Below, piece after piece: positions 1 to 10,881 of a stretch of DNA of 64,000 nt (positions within the stretch are counted from its first letter, which is position 1; every line of letters starts with the position of its first letter). The position numbers and the translations under genes are program-made. Under the pieces are notes generated by a model. It made no database searches. It was given only the letters and a program-made list of their open reading frames with translations, and was not told where the DNA came from. This stretch comes from Echinarachnius parma. Lineage: Eukaryota; Echinodermata; Echinoidea; Clypeasteroida; Echinarachniidae. The stretch is from assembly GCA_037951105.1 (NCBI GenBank), contig JBAMJV010004342.1:62001-126000 (forward strand), in the 5' to 3' direction.

Positions 1-640
1 TTTTCCAAAAATCTTTAATGGAAATAACTCTGCATGGTATGCCAAACATAATAAACAGAAAAAACATTAATGCATTCTGTAAATTTAAAGGCTGTTCAAA
101 TATTCAATTATTTGAATTTGATAATATATATATTGGTGCAAGTTAAAATTCACCAGTAGTTTCATATATGAATTGTTTTTGACAAATACTTTTTTTTTCC
201 AACACCGAATTGCAAATAAAATCCAGAAGTTTTCATATTGCATAAAAGATATTTTTAACCCCCCAAAAATCAACAGAATCGATTAATTTTTAAACTCCAC
301 TTGTGAACTCCACATACTTCAAACTGTATTTTGACTTCATATAGAACTACAGACAGTATCATGCATGTTATCATAATTTGTTAACCCCTTGCCTATGGGA
401 GCCTGGTGGGCTATGTACAAAGTCTATGGGAATTTAAGAAACTCCAAGGGAACAGGTTAACATTGCAAACTGAACTATAGTAGAGACAAGATGTATGGGT
501 ATTGAGTTGTGAATTCATTACAAATTACAATTACAGATCACAATAATTACAATTACAGATTACAATAATTACAAATATTGGTGATAAAAATAGATAAGAT
601 AATATAAGATCAAATTTAAACAGATAAAGCAAACATAATA
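1..640. other. AT-rich region without a recognised gene
   Basis: I see no exon-like or RNA-like signal here. The only structure is a short run of near-duplicated 'acaattacagat' text around 525-570. If DPM2 has a further 3' exon it could lie in this direction, but none was recognised. Confidence 0.5.
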
Positions 641-809
641 CAGTCAAACCTGTTTTACTAGTAAACTCCTATAATAATCAAGACCACCGGTTAAGAAAAG
701 ACCACCACTTGTTTACCTGGTGAAGAACACTGTCTATAAAGACCACCAGCTCAGATATCTACTGCTTTTTGTATCTCCTTTGTGTGGTCTTTATAGACAG
801 GTTTGACTG
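641..809. mobile_element. TA-flanked MITE (CAGTCAAACC ends), copy 1
   Basis: The ends are inverted: CAGTCAAACCTG on the left and CAGGTTTGACTG on the right, and each is bordered by TA. A TA target duplication with a short element and no ORF fits a non-autonomous Tc1/mariner-type element (family assignment is inference). A second copy with the same ends lies at 40381-40769. Confidence 0.7.
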
Positions 810-1007
810 TATTCATGAGCAATAAATCACATTATGATGTGCAAAATTATTTCATGAAGCATAAAATGATAGATACCAGTGTTCAAATGATTGCATCAGT
901 GCAGTTTTCCTTTTTAATTTATGATTGATAAATATTGAAATAAAATATATATTGAACTATTGAAGTCAAAACTTCACTCATAAAAAAAAAAACATGATTC
1001 GAACATA

Positions 1008-1224
1008 CCGTAGAACACCATCGTCAAGCACCCCCAAGCACCTATACGCATCTTGCTTTTAAAGAGCGCCCGATCTCTGTCCAAACGGGAAACTTTAATC
1101 AAGAATGCAAATAATGGTGAGGAATATTCCTGAGGATAATAATGGAGGTGAATCTCATGGAAACGTCTTTAAAAGCAAGATGCGTATAGGTGCTTGGGGG
1201 GTGCTTGACGATGGTGTTCTACGG
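1008..1224. mobile_element. Palindromic TA-flanked MITE (CCGTAGAAC ends)
   Basis: The two halves form a long inverted repeat: CCGTAGAACACCATCGTCAA on the left is matched by its reverse complement at 1205-1224. Both ends abut TA. The terminal 'taccgta' is shared with elements at 31634-31987 and 39432-39607, so these may be one superfamily of TA-targeting MITEs. Confidence 0.75.
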
Positions 1225-1294
1225 TATGGCAACTGCCCCTTAAATTAATACAAGATTGTAGTGTCAATATTCAATGATCATAAAACCCTGATCT

Positions 1295-1622
1295 GGGGGT
1301 GTTTCAAAGTTTCAAGGATTCAATGTTGAACTTAACTCTTAAGTTGGACCTAACTTCTATGGAAAGCAATTAGTTTCTTTGTAAATTGTTGAAACTGTTC
1401 TTCTGTAAAGGCATAGCGCTTGATAAAAAATCAATGTATTTTGTTAATATCAAGGAGGCTTGACATTATTGATATACATTTTAGTTGGAAGTCTTAAATA
1501 CTTGTATTTTTTTTGCTTTTTAATATATTGAATTTCAAGGCTACAAATGGCATTCCATAATTGTTTAGTCCAACTTAGAGTTAAATTCTACTTAGGATCT
1601 TTGTGAAGCACCCCCAGGCCAT
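1295..1622. mobile_element. MITE family 'GGGTGTTTCA', copy 1
   Basis: The inverted ends are GGGGGTGTTTCA on the left and a complementary 'gtgaagcaccccc' on the right. Inside each end are 'ggaaagc' and 'ccattcc'-type inner repeats. Related copies are at about 6115-6388, 53998-54245 and 55203-55494. It is non-coding. Confidence 0.65.
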
Positions 1623-1907
1623 TTAATTAAAACATTTACAGAATAACTGACCCAAAAAGGAATGTAATTGATTTATATGATTTGTGTAACAATAATATAT
1701 ATGTACATGTACATGTAGCACCTTCACACAACGTTTACAACACACAATAATCCAGGCACTTGATAGGCAAAATGTTTATAGCCTAATCCTAACTTCTTAA
1801 GGGATCCAACACGGAAAAATAATGTTCTAATTTAAGAAAGAGAATAGTTTTAGTAGTCTATCCTACTGACAAGTTAACAAAAAATATTTATAAATTTAAA
1901 AATTATG

Positions 1908-2052
1908 ATATCGATAATAATATCGCTAATGATATTCCTTTGTCTCGCAATGTATGCATGGTCAACAAGGAATCTAAAGATCACGACGTTGATTCCTTGT
2001 TGACCATACATTGCGAGACAAACGAATATCATTAGCGATATTATTATCGATA
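1908..2052. repeat. Near-perfect 145-bp palindrome
   Basis: The left half (ATCGATAATAATATCGCTAA onward) is matched by its reverse complement ending at 2052, with a central loop of about 20 bases near 1970-1990. It is probably a small foldback MITE, but I could not define a target duplication. Confidence 0.7.
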
Positions 2053-2129
2053 CTATTTCCGCAATGAGTAACATATTTAGCAAAATTATTATAATTCATA
2101 AACACAACATCATACTATTAAAAACTTAA

Positions 2130-2666
2130 AGGGGTAGTTTAGTTTTGGTAAGGCTGAACTTAAGTAGCCAAAACCTGCACAGTAACATTATAAACTAATA
2201 GTTATAACTCCACCATGCTCGAAAGGTATACAAAATTACAAACGACTAAGTAAAAAGCCTGTTATCATTCAAAAAGAGCCATTGAAACACAAGAGGGCTC
2301 TTTTTAAAAAGGCATTGGTTTCAACCATTTTTCATGCAAAATTATGCATGTGATGTTTTATTTATATCATGATTAAATAGCGAGATCATCAACAACTATT
2401 TAAAAAACGGTTTTGAAAATTTTTGAAAAAGTGCAAGCATTTTTAATTTTTTTTTCTAAAAATCATCTAATTATTTGGGCCCCAAATAATTATAAGATCA
2501 GATATATTTATTGATATTTCAGCCGTTTCTGGGTCGATTTTGACCAAATAAAGTTTATTCTGCCATTAAAATTGCATGTTCTCTCAAATTCGACACTCAG
2601 TTTTTCATTACCTCACAAAAAAATTGTGATCTGCAGCGCCCTCTCTACCAAAACTAAACTACCCCT
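2130..2666. mobile_element. TTAA-flanked MITE (AGGGGTAGTTTAG ends), copy 1
   Basis: The element starts AGGGGTAGTTTAGTTTTGG and ends with the reverse complement. TTAA lies directly outside each end (2126-2129 and 2667-2670). A TTAA target is known for piggyBac- and Kolobok-type transposases. A second, nearly identical copy is at 34911-35445 and a diverged one at 33182-33744. Confidence 0.85.
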
Positions 2667-2670
2667 TTAA

Positions 2671-2866
2671 GGGGTGGTTAATCAAGTTCCTATAGACCAA
2701 TTGTAGACCCATGTATGCTTGTATGTGACAGTAGTTATGATAAAAAAGTTTGAATCAAAATATTTTGAAGCACATATTTTTATGGTTGCTGATGAAATAA
2801 GATTGCTAAAACTTTTTTTGTTTTTTTGTTAAATATAAAAGGATTATTTTGGGGTGTTAGTTCCCT
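2671..2866. mobile_element. TTAA-flanked MITE abutting the previous one
   Basis: It begins GGGGTGGTT straight after the TTAA that ends the preceding MITE, and ends GTTAGTTCCCT followed by TTAA at 2867-2870. The right end resembles that of the element at 50116-50495. Two elements share one TTAA site. Confidence 0.6.
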
Positions 2867-2879
2867 TTAACTTGGCAAG

Positions 2880-3770
2880 CTATTCCACAATAGAGCAATC
2901 TTGTCCAAATCTGACTTATCATTTGACAGTAGGAAATCATCACGTTGTCTTCCACACTATGCAAGTTATTGGACTGGAAGAACGAGTGAAGAAGCAGAGC
3001 TCTATGACTTCTTGGCCTTCGTCTTAAAGAAATGTATGAACGCAAGGAAGTGCACTGTAGAAAGTAGATTCAAAGAGAAATACAAAACAACACATAAGAA
3101 TCATTTTAATTTTTTACTTTTTTGTATAATATCTTATGTAGTTAAAATTTGACATGGCAACATATATAGTCCAATAGCATTTATATTGCCAAACTGGACA
3201 TTTTTGGGAACAAGCTTCCCCGAATACCCCCCTTGTGCAATTTCCAGAATCCAAGATGGCGTCCAAATTGGCAGCCAATTTAATTTATCTTTCATATTTT
3301 CATATCTAGACAGGCTGGAAAGCTGATTAAAGCGTCTGTTTTCAGATTTTCAAAAGGTTTCAAGTTTTAAAAGTATCCTTATCCAAGATGGCGGCCAATA
3401 TGTGGCCATAAGGAGAACATTTTTGAGAAAAACAAACAGAGATACATAAGGAGTGCCCCCCCCCCCCCCCCACCAACCAAAACAGTCCGACCACACTATG
3501 CCACTGTTTTTGCCCCTCATTCATATGGCATTCCAATGGTTGCTATATATCTTCACTTCGTTACTCTTCTCTTGTATACTTGATTTGCCAAATAAAATAA
3601 TAATAATCATAATAATAATGCTGGCAGCATGCAATTACATGTTTGGCAGACACAGACACTATGTACCATTATGCATTTAGTAATGAAGAATACGTGGTGA
3701 GATTTTCAGAGATTATCTCACCATATTTTAAAATATCCCAGTATTTTGAGCAGGTGTCGCTTTAAATAAG
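2880..3770. other. Non-coding region with a poly-C tract
   Basis: No gene was recognised. Around 3190-3420 a motif of the type 'ccaagatggcg' recurs twice as a degenerate local repeat. A run of more than ten C at about 3458-3471 is followed by 'ccactgt', the end of a repeat that recurs near 7985 and 49620. Confidence 0.45.
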
Positions 3771-3774
3771 CATG

Positions 3775-5256
3775 AAAGGAGTAGGAACGGTTCATGTAAA
3801 AGATACTAACAATATTTGTTTTCATTTTATTGTTTTTGAATTACACAACCTTTTGCAAAGTGAACTGGACATCTTTTAAAATATAAAACTAGATGGATCT
3901 TCGACTGCGTGCAGTCAAAAATTATGCCTCCGCTATCACGCGAGTTTTACATCAAGTCCAAATTAACATGCAAGGAATTAATTCTGTATTCAATTTTGAT
4001 GGTAATCCATCAACCAGATCTTGAGATATCACTATTACAAGAGCTTATTTTTTTGCATATAGAATGAGTCCGAAGACCTTGACCTTTCACATCATGACCC
4101 AAAAATTATATGACTACATTGGCTCCCAATACATTCAGGTAGTGCTGTAACCGATCATCGGATCGGCATGCCGATCACGATCCGATCATACATGATCGGA
4201 CCGTTTTTGCCGATTTCCGATCATGCAGAAAAAATCGGAAGATCGGATCGGCAAAAAAAAAAAAAAAATCTGTTTTTGTTTCTTTGGAAAATGATCCCAA
4301 AAAACATATTTTGGGAATATAAATGAATACCAAAGCAACATATATCCATATTAATAAGCCCAAGGTAATCTTGTATGGGTATGCTTTCATTTAAAACTGA
4401 TTACCTCTCCTTTTACAAAATTATTCGCGCTGATTTTGAGCTTAGTCCCATGTGTTTCTGAAAGGTTACGCCAAATTAATCACATGGGACTAAGCTCAAA
4501 ATCGGCGCGAATAATTTTGTAAAAGGAGAGGTAATCAGTTTTAAATGAAAGCATACCCATACAAGATTACCTTGGGCTTATTAATATGGATATATGTTGC
4601 TTTGGTATTCATTTATATTCCCAAATTGTGTTTTTTGGGGATCATTTTCCAAAGGAAAAAAAAAACGATTTAAAAAAAAAAAATTTTATAGCCGATCATC
4701 CGATCCCGATCATCGATCCGATTTCGAAGATCGATAAAATTTTGCCGATCCGATCAAACGATCCGATCATCAAGGTCAGTTACAGCACTACATTCAGGTA
4801 CCAAGTTTGATTGAAATCTGACGTTCAGTTCTTGAGATTTTGCCATTACAAGCTATTTTTGCATACATGTACGAGTCCCGTGACCTTGTCCTTTCACCTC
4901 ATGACCCCAAAATTATATGGCTTCATTGGCTTTCTAAAATGCATCCAGGTACCAAGTTTGATTGAAATCTGACGTTCAGATCTTGAGATTTTGCCATTAC
5001 AAGCGATTTTTGCATATATAATGAGCCCTGTGACCTTGACCTTTGACCACATGACCCCTGAAATCTAATCAGATCATTGGCACCCCAATATGTATACTCA
5101 TTACAAGTTTGAAATTGATCCGTCAACCGGTTCTTGAGATATCACGAGAACGAAAACGGGACGGACGGACAACCGAAAACATAATGCCACTTTGTTAGCG
5201 GAGGCATAAAAAACGGTACCAAAACATATCGTTATTTGCATGGTGGTCCCCTTTAA
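3775..5256. mobile_element. Three-level nest of transposable elements
   Basis: The outer layer is a MITE with right end GGTGGTCCCC followed by TTTAA near 5256. Its interior text 'gaattacacaacc..ttgcaaa' at about 3838 and 'ggtaccaaaacatat' at about 5213 is contiguous in the intact copy at 21029-21467 (opposite strand). The middle layer, about 3892-5210, has inverted 'tatgcctccgct' ends and imperfect tandem units of about 125 bp around 4780-5130. The inner layer is the hAT-like element at 4140-4790. Confidence 0.65.
4140..4790. mobile_element. hAT-like MITE (TAGTGCTGTAAC ends), copy 1
   Basis: The inverted ends are TAGTGCTGTAAC and GTTACAGCACTA. An exact 8-bp target duplication, cattcagg, lies at 4132-4139 and 4791-4798. 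The subterminal regions are dense in GATCGG and CCGATC motifs, which are typical binding-site clusters for hAT transposases (inference). An inner palindrome is centred near 4465. There is no transposase ORF. Confidence 0.85.
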
Positions 5257-5259
5257 TTA

Positions 5260-5427
5260 AAAACGTAAGTACATATATACTGTTTTTACTCATGTCTCAT
5301 TCATTATCAACTCATCATCTTACTCAGACTACTTTTTTTAAATTTTACCCAATTGGTAAACATAATATACACCTGTACTTTGAACATAAGAGGGCTGGGA
5401 CTACCATTATATTGATTGTATTACATG
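5260..5427. other. AT-rich spacer
   Basis: No feature was recognised between the nested elements and the SINE. Confidence 0.4.
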
Positions 5428-5772
5428 TGGTGTGGCAACATTGGTAGAGCGCGCGCTTTCCAATCGTGAGATCCCGGGTTCGAACCCTGCCCACCGCGTT
5501 TGTCCTTCGGCAAGACAATTTATCCACTATTGCTGCTCTCTACCCAGGAGTATAAATGGGTACTTGGTCGGGTGTTATTTAGCCTGGGCGCTATCATATG
5601 GCTGCCATTGGCTAGTATGCTCCCCGGGGAGTTGAGATGGTGCGCAAGATAATTGTGCGGGTTTGACCTGTACCTGATGACCAAGGGTAATAATAAGCGC
5701 ATAGGGACATGCTTGTGCTTATGTGTTATGCGCTATATAAAAGTGGTTAATTATTATTATTATTATTATCTA
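5428..5772 (+). mobile_element. tRNA-derived SINE with ATT tail
   Basis: The head has an A-box-like segment (GGTAGAGCGCGCG) and a perfect B-box (GGTTCGAACCC) spaced as in a tRNA. A non-tRNA body follows, containing 'tgctccccggggagttgag', and a 3' tail of ATT repeats. Fragments of the same body recur at about 26380-26488 (minus strand), 27585-27790 and 47930-48080. Confidence 0.75.
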
Positions 5773-5837
5773 TAAGTATAAATGGATTTTAAAAAATACA
5801 AAAAAAAAAAACTTTGAGAAAATGAATAAATATCACA

Positions 5838-5957
5838 TCATTCACATGTCTTACATAATAGGAATATGGCCACAAATCCAACGAGGAACGGCAAGGTGAT
5901 TGCATACTGTCTCGGCAGGAACAGCTGATGGATGATCTTGTCTTTATCAACAAAGGG
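5838..5957 (-). CDS. DPM2: DPM2, C-terminal coding exon
   Basis: The exon is 120 nt after a TTTGCAG acceptor and is in phase 0 with the exon at 7995-8084. It encodes PFVDKDKIIHQLFLPRQYA and a second hydrophobic span, then stops at 5838-5840 after KTCE. Family members usually continue about 15 residues further (a FISYVMLK-like segment and a basic tail). A good donor, GTAAGA, sits at 5854-5849, so this exon may instead end at 5855 and splice to an undetected last exon. Confidence 0.85.
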   Translation of the reverse strand, partial: PFVDKDKIIHQLFLPRQYAITLPFLVGFVAIFLLCKTCE

Positions 5958-8084
5958 CTGCAAAGAAAATAGAAAAGGGAAATGGATAATATCATACAGT
6001 GGAGCCTTGTTATATAACTGGAACCTTTGGGCTGTGACAATTGCATTGTTATATATAAAAATAAAAAAAACAAGAGAAAAGAGTTTGGGCGGGCAGAATC
6101 TTCATATTTCACAAAGATCCTAAGTTGGACCCAACTAAAATGGAAAGCCATTTGTAGCCTTAGATTAAAATATGTTCAACAGCCTGAATGCACCTTGTAT
6201 TTTAGAATTTCATAAATTATACATCAAGAACTTAATCTCCTTGATAAACAAAAATATTATTATGATTTGATGTCTTATAAAAGAACTATTTCAATAATTT
6301 CAAAGAAACTTACGGCTTTCCATAATTTCTAAGTCCAACTTAAAGTTAAGTTCAACTTCTAAGGATCTTTGTAAAACACCCCCAGATGTCTTTAAACAAG
6401 GTTTCAAGTGCTGTTCATGTAATCCTCATTTCTTTGTGGCCAATTGAATGGTGAATGATGCCCTATCGAAGGGAGCACTGGCGTAAATCTGTTCGGAAAA
6501 CACAATGCATTGGAGGGGCGAGCATTGTTTGTGAACAATTAATCGCCCCCCACAATGCATTGTGCTTTCCGAACAAATTTACGCCCATGGAAGGGAGGTT
6601 AAATCTATTGACAATTTATATAAACTTATCTCTCAGCAGAGTAACAATCTTTCTCATTGTTAAAATGAATAAGAAAAAAATCATGTTTCTCATCTAGTAC
6701 ACAATCTCTCTAGGTAATTAGACATACATTATTAGCATTTCTTTAGCTCTCTGGAAATTACAACTTTATCGATATAAAAACTGACCCCAAACATAAAAAA
6801 ATATATAGTTTTGTTTTTCTTTGGAAAATGATCATTTATGATTCATTTATATTCCCAACATTTTTTGGGGGATCATTTTCCAAAGAAAACAAAACAGATT
6901 TTTTTTTTTTGCCGATCCGATCTTCCGATTTTTTCTGCATGATCGGAAATCGGCAAAAACGGTCCGATCATGTATGATCGGATCGTGATCGGCATGCCGA
7001 TCCGATGATCGGTTACAGCATTACCTCCACACAGTCCCATCGGGCAAAACAACAAGTTACATTTTCAAACTTTACTCGCCTGAATAGAAAATGAGCTTGC
7101 CTGCTTATTTACAGACGAGATTTGCACATTAAGGAATTCAACATTTCTCTCAAAGTTGACCAATAATGTACATGCCTGATCAGACAACCAAACTAGACCA
7201 TTAATGAAATGTTACTTTCCTGATACCAACTTTTACTTGCCCCAGGCAATCGGTGCTAGTGAATACATACCAAATAATAATAACTCCCCCATTATTCTCT
7301 ATTCACACCACTGCAAAGTACGTAGGCAGACTGAATGGGGGGCACCCTTTTTGTACTATTTCATTTTGTTCAAAATATTACCCCAGGTTAGGTTTTCTCC
7401 CAGGGGGGGGCACTCAAATTATTTTTTGACGGGGGTGTGCCGCACGGAACTCTGAAATGGGGGTCTGAAGAACTGACTACAAGCACAAAATATAGGGTCT
7501 TTAGAGCTACAAAAACCCTGAAACGGGAGTTAAGGGGTCTAAGAGCAGACTAAAACTACAAAATACATAGACTTGGAGCTACCAAAGACCTACGGAAACC
7601 CTCAAAAAGGCTAAAATGGTGGTCCAAGGAGACGAACTAGAAGAAGAATAATGGACTTCGCGCTACTCAACTACCTATCCAAGTCATTCCGGGGGTCTAT
7701 GGAGCCGAACTAGAAGAAGTATAATGGACTTGGCGCTACTCAACTACCTAGCCAAGTCATTCCGGGGGTCTATGGAGCGGCAATTTTTGAAAATCGGGTA
7801 TCTATAGAGCTGCAATCGGGTGTGAAAACGGGGTTCTTTTAAGCGGCACATACCCGTCTTACATTATACATGAGTGCCCCCCCCCCCCCCCCCGGGTTTT
7901 CTATTGCTTTGGGCAAATTATTGGGGGATGGGGGAGAAGGGGGGGGGGGGGGTACATGCCCCCATGCTCCCCTGTAGCTACGCCACTGACTTACCAGTAC
8001 TATGACCCAGAAAGTGTAGTAGACGAACACCATACTGGCAAAGGACACGAGTCCCATCCCAGCCACCTGATCCAACCATCTAGC
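5838..8084 (-). CDS. DPM2: DPM2: dolichol-phosphate mannosyltransferase regulatory subunit (5' end missing)
   Basis: DPM2 is a small two-span ER membrane protein. It stabilises the catalytic subunit DPM1, through DPM3, in the enzyme that makes dolichol-phosphate mannose for N-glycans, GPI anchors and O-mannosylation. Two exons are visible. The 30 codons at 7995-8084 contain LDQVAGMGLVSFASMVFVYY, which is span 1. The 40 codons at 5838-5957 contain PFVDKDKIIHQLFLPRQYA and span 2. They join in phase 0 and read like the vertebrate protein throughout. The start codon is not in either exon, because a TTTTGCAG acceptor precedes codon GCT at 8084, so a short first exon must lie upstream; I could not identify it. 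The intron between the two exons holds several MITEs. Length is close to the usual 84 residues if a short start and tail are added. Confidence 0.88.
6115..6388. mobile_element. MITE family 'GGGTGTTTCA', copy 2 (within DPM2 intron)
   Basis: It shows the same inverted inner blocks as copy 1: 'gatcctaagttgga' on the left, and 'aagttcaacttctaaggatc' followed by 'aaaacaccccca' on the right. The outer left end is degraded. Confidence 0.55.
6469..6596. repeat. 128-bp imperfect palindrome
   Basis: The left arm, 'ggcgtaaatctgttcgg' with 'acaatgcattg', pairs with 'caatgcattgt' and 'ccgaacaaatttacgcc' on the right. It lies in the DPM2 intron and is probably a small MITE. Confidence 0.6.
6800..7022. mobile_element. 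hAT-like MITE (TAGTGCTGTAAC ends), truncated copy
   Basis: The right half matches the element at 4140-4790, including the GATCGG/CCGATC cluster and a terminal GGTTACAGCA. The left half with its terminal repeat is missing or too diverged, so this is a half-element. Confidence 0.65.
7386..7893. mobile_element. G-rich MITE with internal 90-bp tandem duplication
   Basis: The inverted ends are GGGGGGGCACTCA (7396) and TGAGTGCCCCCCC (7870 onward). Inside, a unit beginning 'gaactagaagaag' and ending 'gggggtctatggagc' occurs twice in tandem (about 7632-7778). It lies in the DPM2 intron close to the exon at 7995-8084. Confidence 0.6.
7995..8084 (-). CDS. DPM2: DPM2, exon for first membrane span
   Basis: The exon is 90 nt in phase 0 at both ends. 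The acceptor TTTTGCAG ends at 8085 and the donor GTAAGTCAG begins at 7994. It encodes ARWLDQVAGMGLVSF and a tail of FVYYTFWVIVL, matching the DQVVGLGLVA...YYTAWVILLP region of vertebrate DPM2. The first codon is not a start, so an upstream exon is needed. Confidence 0.85.
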
Positions 8085-8165
8085 CTGCAAAACAAAACAA
8101 ATTTGTATAATTACATATTAATGTACTTATCAAATCTATAAAGCCATTGTATCTAGTCAATCCAT

Positions 8166-8780
8166 GTGTGTATATTATGTATTCATCCATCTATCTCAGT
8201 ACACATCCATGATCCATCCATTCATCCATCTATCCATGGATGCATCCATCAATTCATCTACCCATCCATCCATCTATCTAAGTACACATCGATGATCCAT
8301 CCATCCATCCATGTATCCATCCATCCATACATCCATGTATCCATCCATCTAAGTAGACCAGCAAAAAAAAAAAAATTTATTTTTATTTCGGGGGCCAGCT
8401 CCTTTTCCAACTTTCGGGGGCTACTTAGTTTTATCATCTCGGGGGCTACAAATTTCCGGGCTCTTTTTCGAATTTCAGGGGCTAATATTAAGCTCTAATG
8501 CTGTAAGTGATCATCTGATAAGCATTTGATCACGATTCAAACAGAAAATCAAAACAAAAATCCTCCAAATCAAAACAGTTTTTTTTTCGGGGGCTACTTT
8601 TTTTTCTTCGGGGGCTCTTTTGGGCATTTCGGGGGCGAAGTACACAGCCATCCATCCATGCATGCATCTATTCTATCTATCCAGCCATCCATCCACCCAT
8701 ATCCATCCATCCATCCATCTATGTATCCATCCATGTGTCAATCCATTGGCCATCTATGTATCCACCCATCCACGCCATTT
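8166..8780. repeat. (CATC)n microsatellite split by a G-rich insertion
   Basis: Degenerate ATCC/CATC repeats fill 8185-8356 and 8645-8775. The intervening 8358-8640 is poly-A/T plus repeated 'tttcgggggc' blocks and looks like an inserted element. The proline/serine/isoleucine ORFs seen here come from the repeat. Confidence 0.75.
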
Positions 8781-8789
8781 AAAAATTTG

Positions 8790-9960
8790 ATAAAACATGT
8801 GTCAATTTGTAATTTGAATGAAATTGCGGCGTAATAATGGACACGATTTTCGCAAGACACTGTCTAAGCGCATGCGAATTTGCGACTGGGTACGGATTTT
8901 GCAGGTCACGGATATAGCACCAGCGTGCTTTCGGGGAAAACTGCCCCGTATGTATTACGGAAAAAATAGACGCCACCGGGGCATCAATAATTATACCAAC
9001 ACAGAAATCCACGCCTGGGACTAATTTAAACACACAGCAGTAGCAGCAGTCGGTCAGTCATATAAATCAAGATTATGTTATAACAATATGGCTGAAGTAT
9101 CTCCAATTAAGTAATTTACTAAAACATCACATTTTCTATCAAGAGACTAGCTTAAAAATATAAATAAAATGTAAGATCATACCATATTCGCAAAATTATC
9201 ACGCTAAATTGAAGGCAGCTGAGTAAATTCTCGTGTACTAAGACTAAGTCTCGTCTCAAGGCAATTCATATTATCTAGATATGAATTAGGTAACAAATGA
9301 TAATAATCTGCAAATAAATTGAATGTATTATTAACTAATAAATAAATACTGACCAACAAAGTAAGCCATTTCTTTTATTTACTATTACTTTCCCCCCGAA
9401 CCCTTGCGAAGCGCTATTGAAAATAAAATCTAAATTAAATATTGAAGTCTGAAATTACACTATATCTGGTAGTTGGTCACCTGATAAATTGTCACGCTTC
9501 AATGCTTCTCTATTCAGCTCGCTTGCTGCATAGCTGCTCTGTGTTTTGGTGTTTTGCCAGCTTGATAATCAACGGAAGTAATCTAAATTTCATTTACAAG
9601 AAACATCGGAGTACGGTAAGATTTTAACTTGTTCCTTTTCCCATATCTGCAGTCAGATAACTCCATATTAGAACTTCCAGAAGTCTAACAAACCTTTTAA
9701 GTTATAATATATGATACAACAAAAAACTCATGATGACATCTTTCCTCCGCTAGTCCAACTTCAATTCGGCGATGCGGAGTAATGATAGATAGATAGATAT
9801 ATCGGTATTTATTGAACAAAATTAACAAGACTGTAGTCCGAAGACTAAAATGCCTTGCGTACATGAACATATGAACATACATTGAACATAATTTCTAAGT
9901 GGTTGTTACAGAGAGTGAGAGAGAGAATAGAGATACATATACATGTATGGAATGCATAGT
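8790..9960. other. Non-coding stretch upstream of DPM2
   Basis: The DPM2 promoter and first exon probably lie here because transcription comes from the right. No ATG-plus-donor combination on the minus strand was convincing. Bases 8820-9010 are less AT-rich than their surroundings and contain several CpGs, so this is the best place to look. Confidence 0.35.
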
Positions 9961-9967
9961 TGCATAC

Positions 9968-10292
9968 CCAGGATGAAATTCCCATTGACCAATTAAAATC
10001 AATTGAATTGGTAATCAAAGAATTACCAATTGAAATCAATAATTGGTAAATTTACTATTTTAAATCAGTTGGTAATCAAAGAGCATGCATACCTGATTTA
10101 GTCCGTTTTTAGTCTGTTTTTCTTAGTCAGTAGCTGGGTGTAGAATATGGAACATATGAAACGATTTGTACCAATTGAAAGCAATGGGTGCACATTGAAA
10201 CCAATCATGGGTACAAATTGAAAGCAATGGGTACCAATTAATTAGATACCAATTAGATTTTTAATTGGTTTCAATGGGAATTTCGTCCTGGG
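9968..10292. mobile_element. 325-bp MITE (CCAGGATGAAATTCCCATTG ends)
   Basis: The left end CCAGGATGAAATTCCCATTG is matched on the right by 'caatgggaatttcgtcctgg'. The interior is made of repeated 'ccaattgaaa' and 'caattggta' motifs. Confidence 0.65.
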
Positions 10293-10630
10293 GACTTAGT
10301 CTTGTCATCTTGACATGGGTTGTTTACTAGGCTTTTACTCGGTCATTACAAAATGTAAGTTAAACTTAGTGTTAATGACTTAATGTTAGTGTTACTTTAC
10401 AGAGTGTAATTTGTAAATGTCTAAAAGTAAGAATAAAATATGATAAAAAAACTGATAATTAATTGCATTTTATTCACACATGATATAAAAGTTTCTAATA
10501 GTAATTGATCAATTGAAAACAAAATTATGATGAATCATTCCTTTTTAATTTACATGTACACGTATGATGATCGATATATTTGTTGTGTTTTTTCGTCTTA
10601 TACAAGATCATTCCAAACTTCCCCAGTTTC

Positions 10631-10655
10631 CTAAGCTAAGCTAAGCTAAGCTAGG
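10631..10655. repeat. (CTAAG)n pentanucleotide run
   Basis: Four consecutive copies of 'ctaag' are followed by 'ctagg'. Confidence 0.7.
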
Positions 10656-10881
10656 CCCATACCTGTTCTGTCATGTGTAAAATACTTTGTATGTTACACA
10701 TGACACCGCACACTCCGTGGTGCCTTTGTTCTATACCGCTAGCGTCCGGTCGTAACCATTAACAACACATTGTCAACTGGGTCAAAGTGAATTCGCCAGC
10801 ACCCCTCGGACAATCAATGCCCCGCCGAGCGAAAAAATAACGCACTACGTCAATGTGATTCTGTATGCTATACGGGTCAAT

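Noticed and set aside
5432..5702. ORFs on both strands over the SINE
   Set aside because: They overlap the tRNA-like head and body, have no splice support and recur wherever the SINE occurs.
8166..8840. Open frames with repeated HPSI/PSIH peptide pattern
   Set aside because: This is translation of the (CATC)n microsatellite. There is no conserved domain and an insertion splits the repeat.
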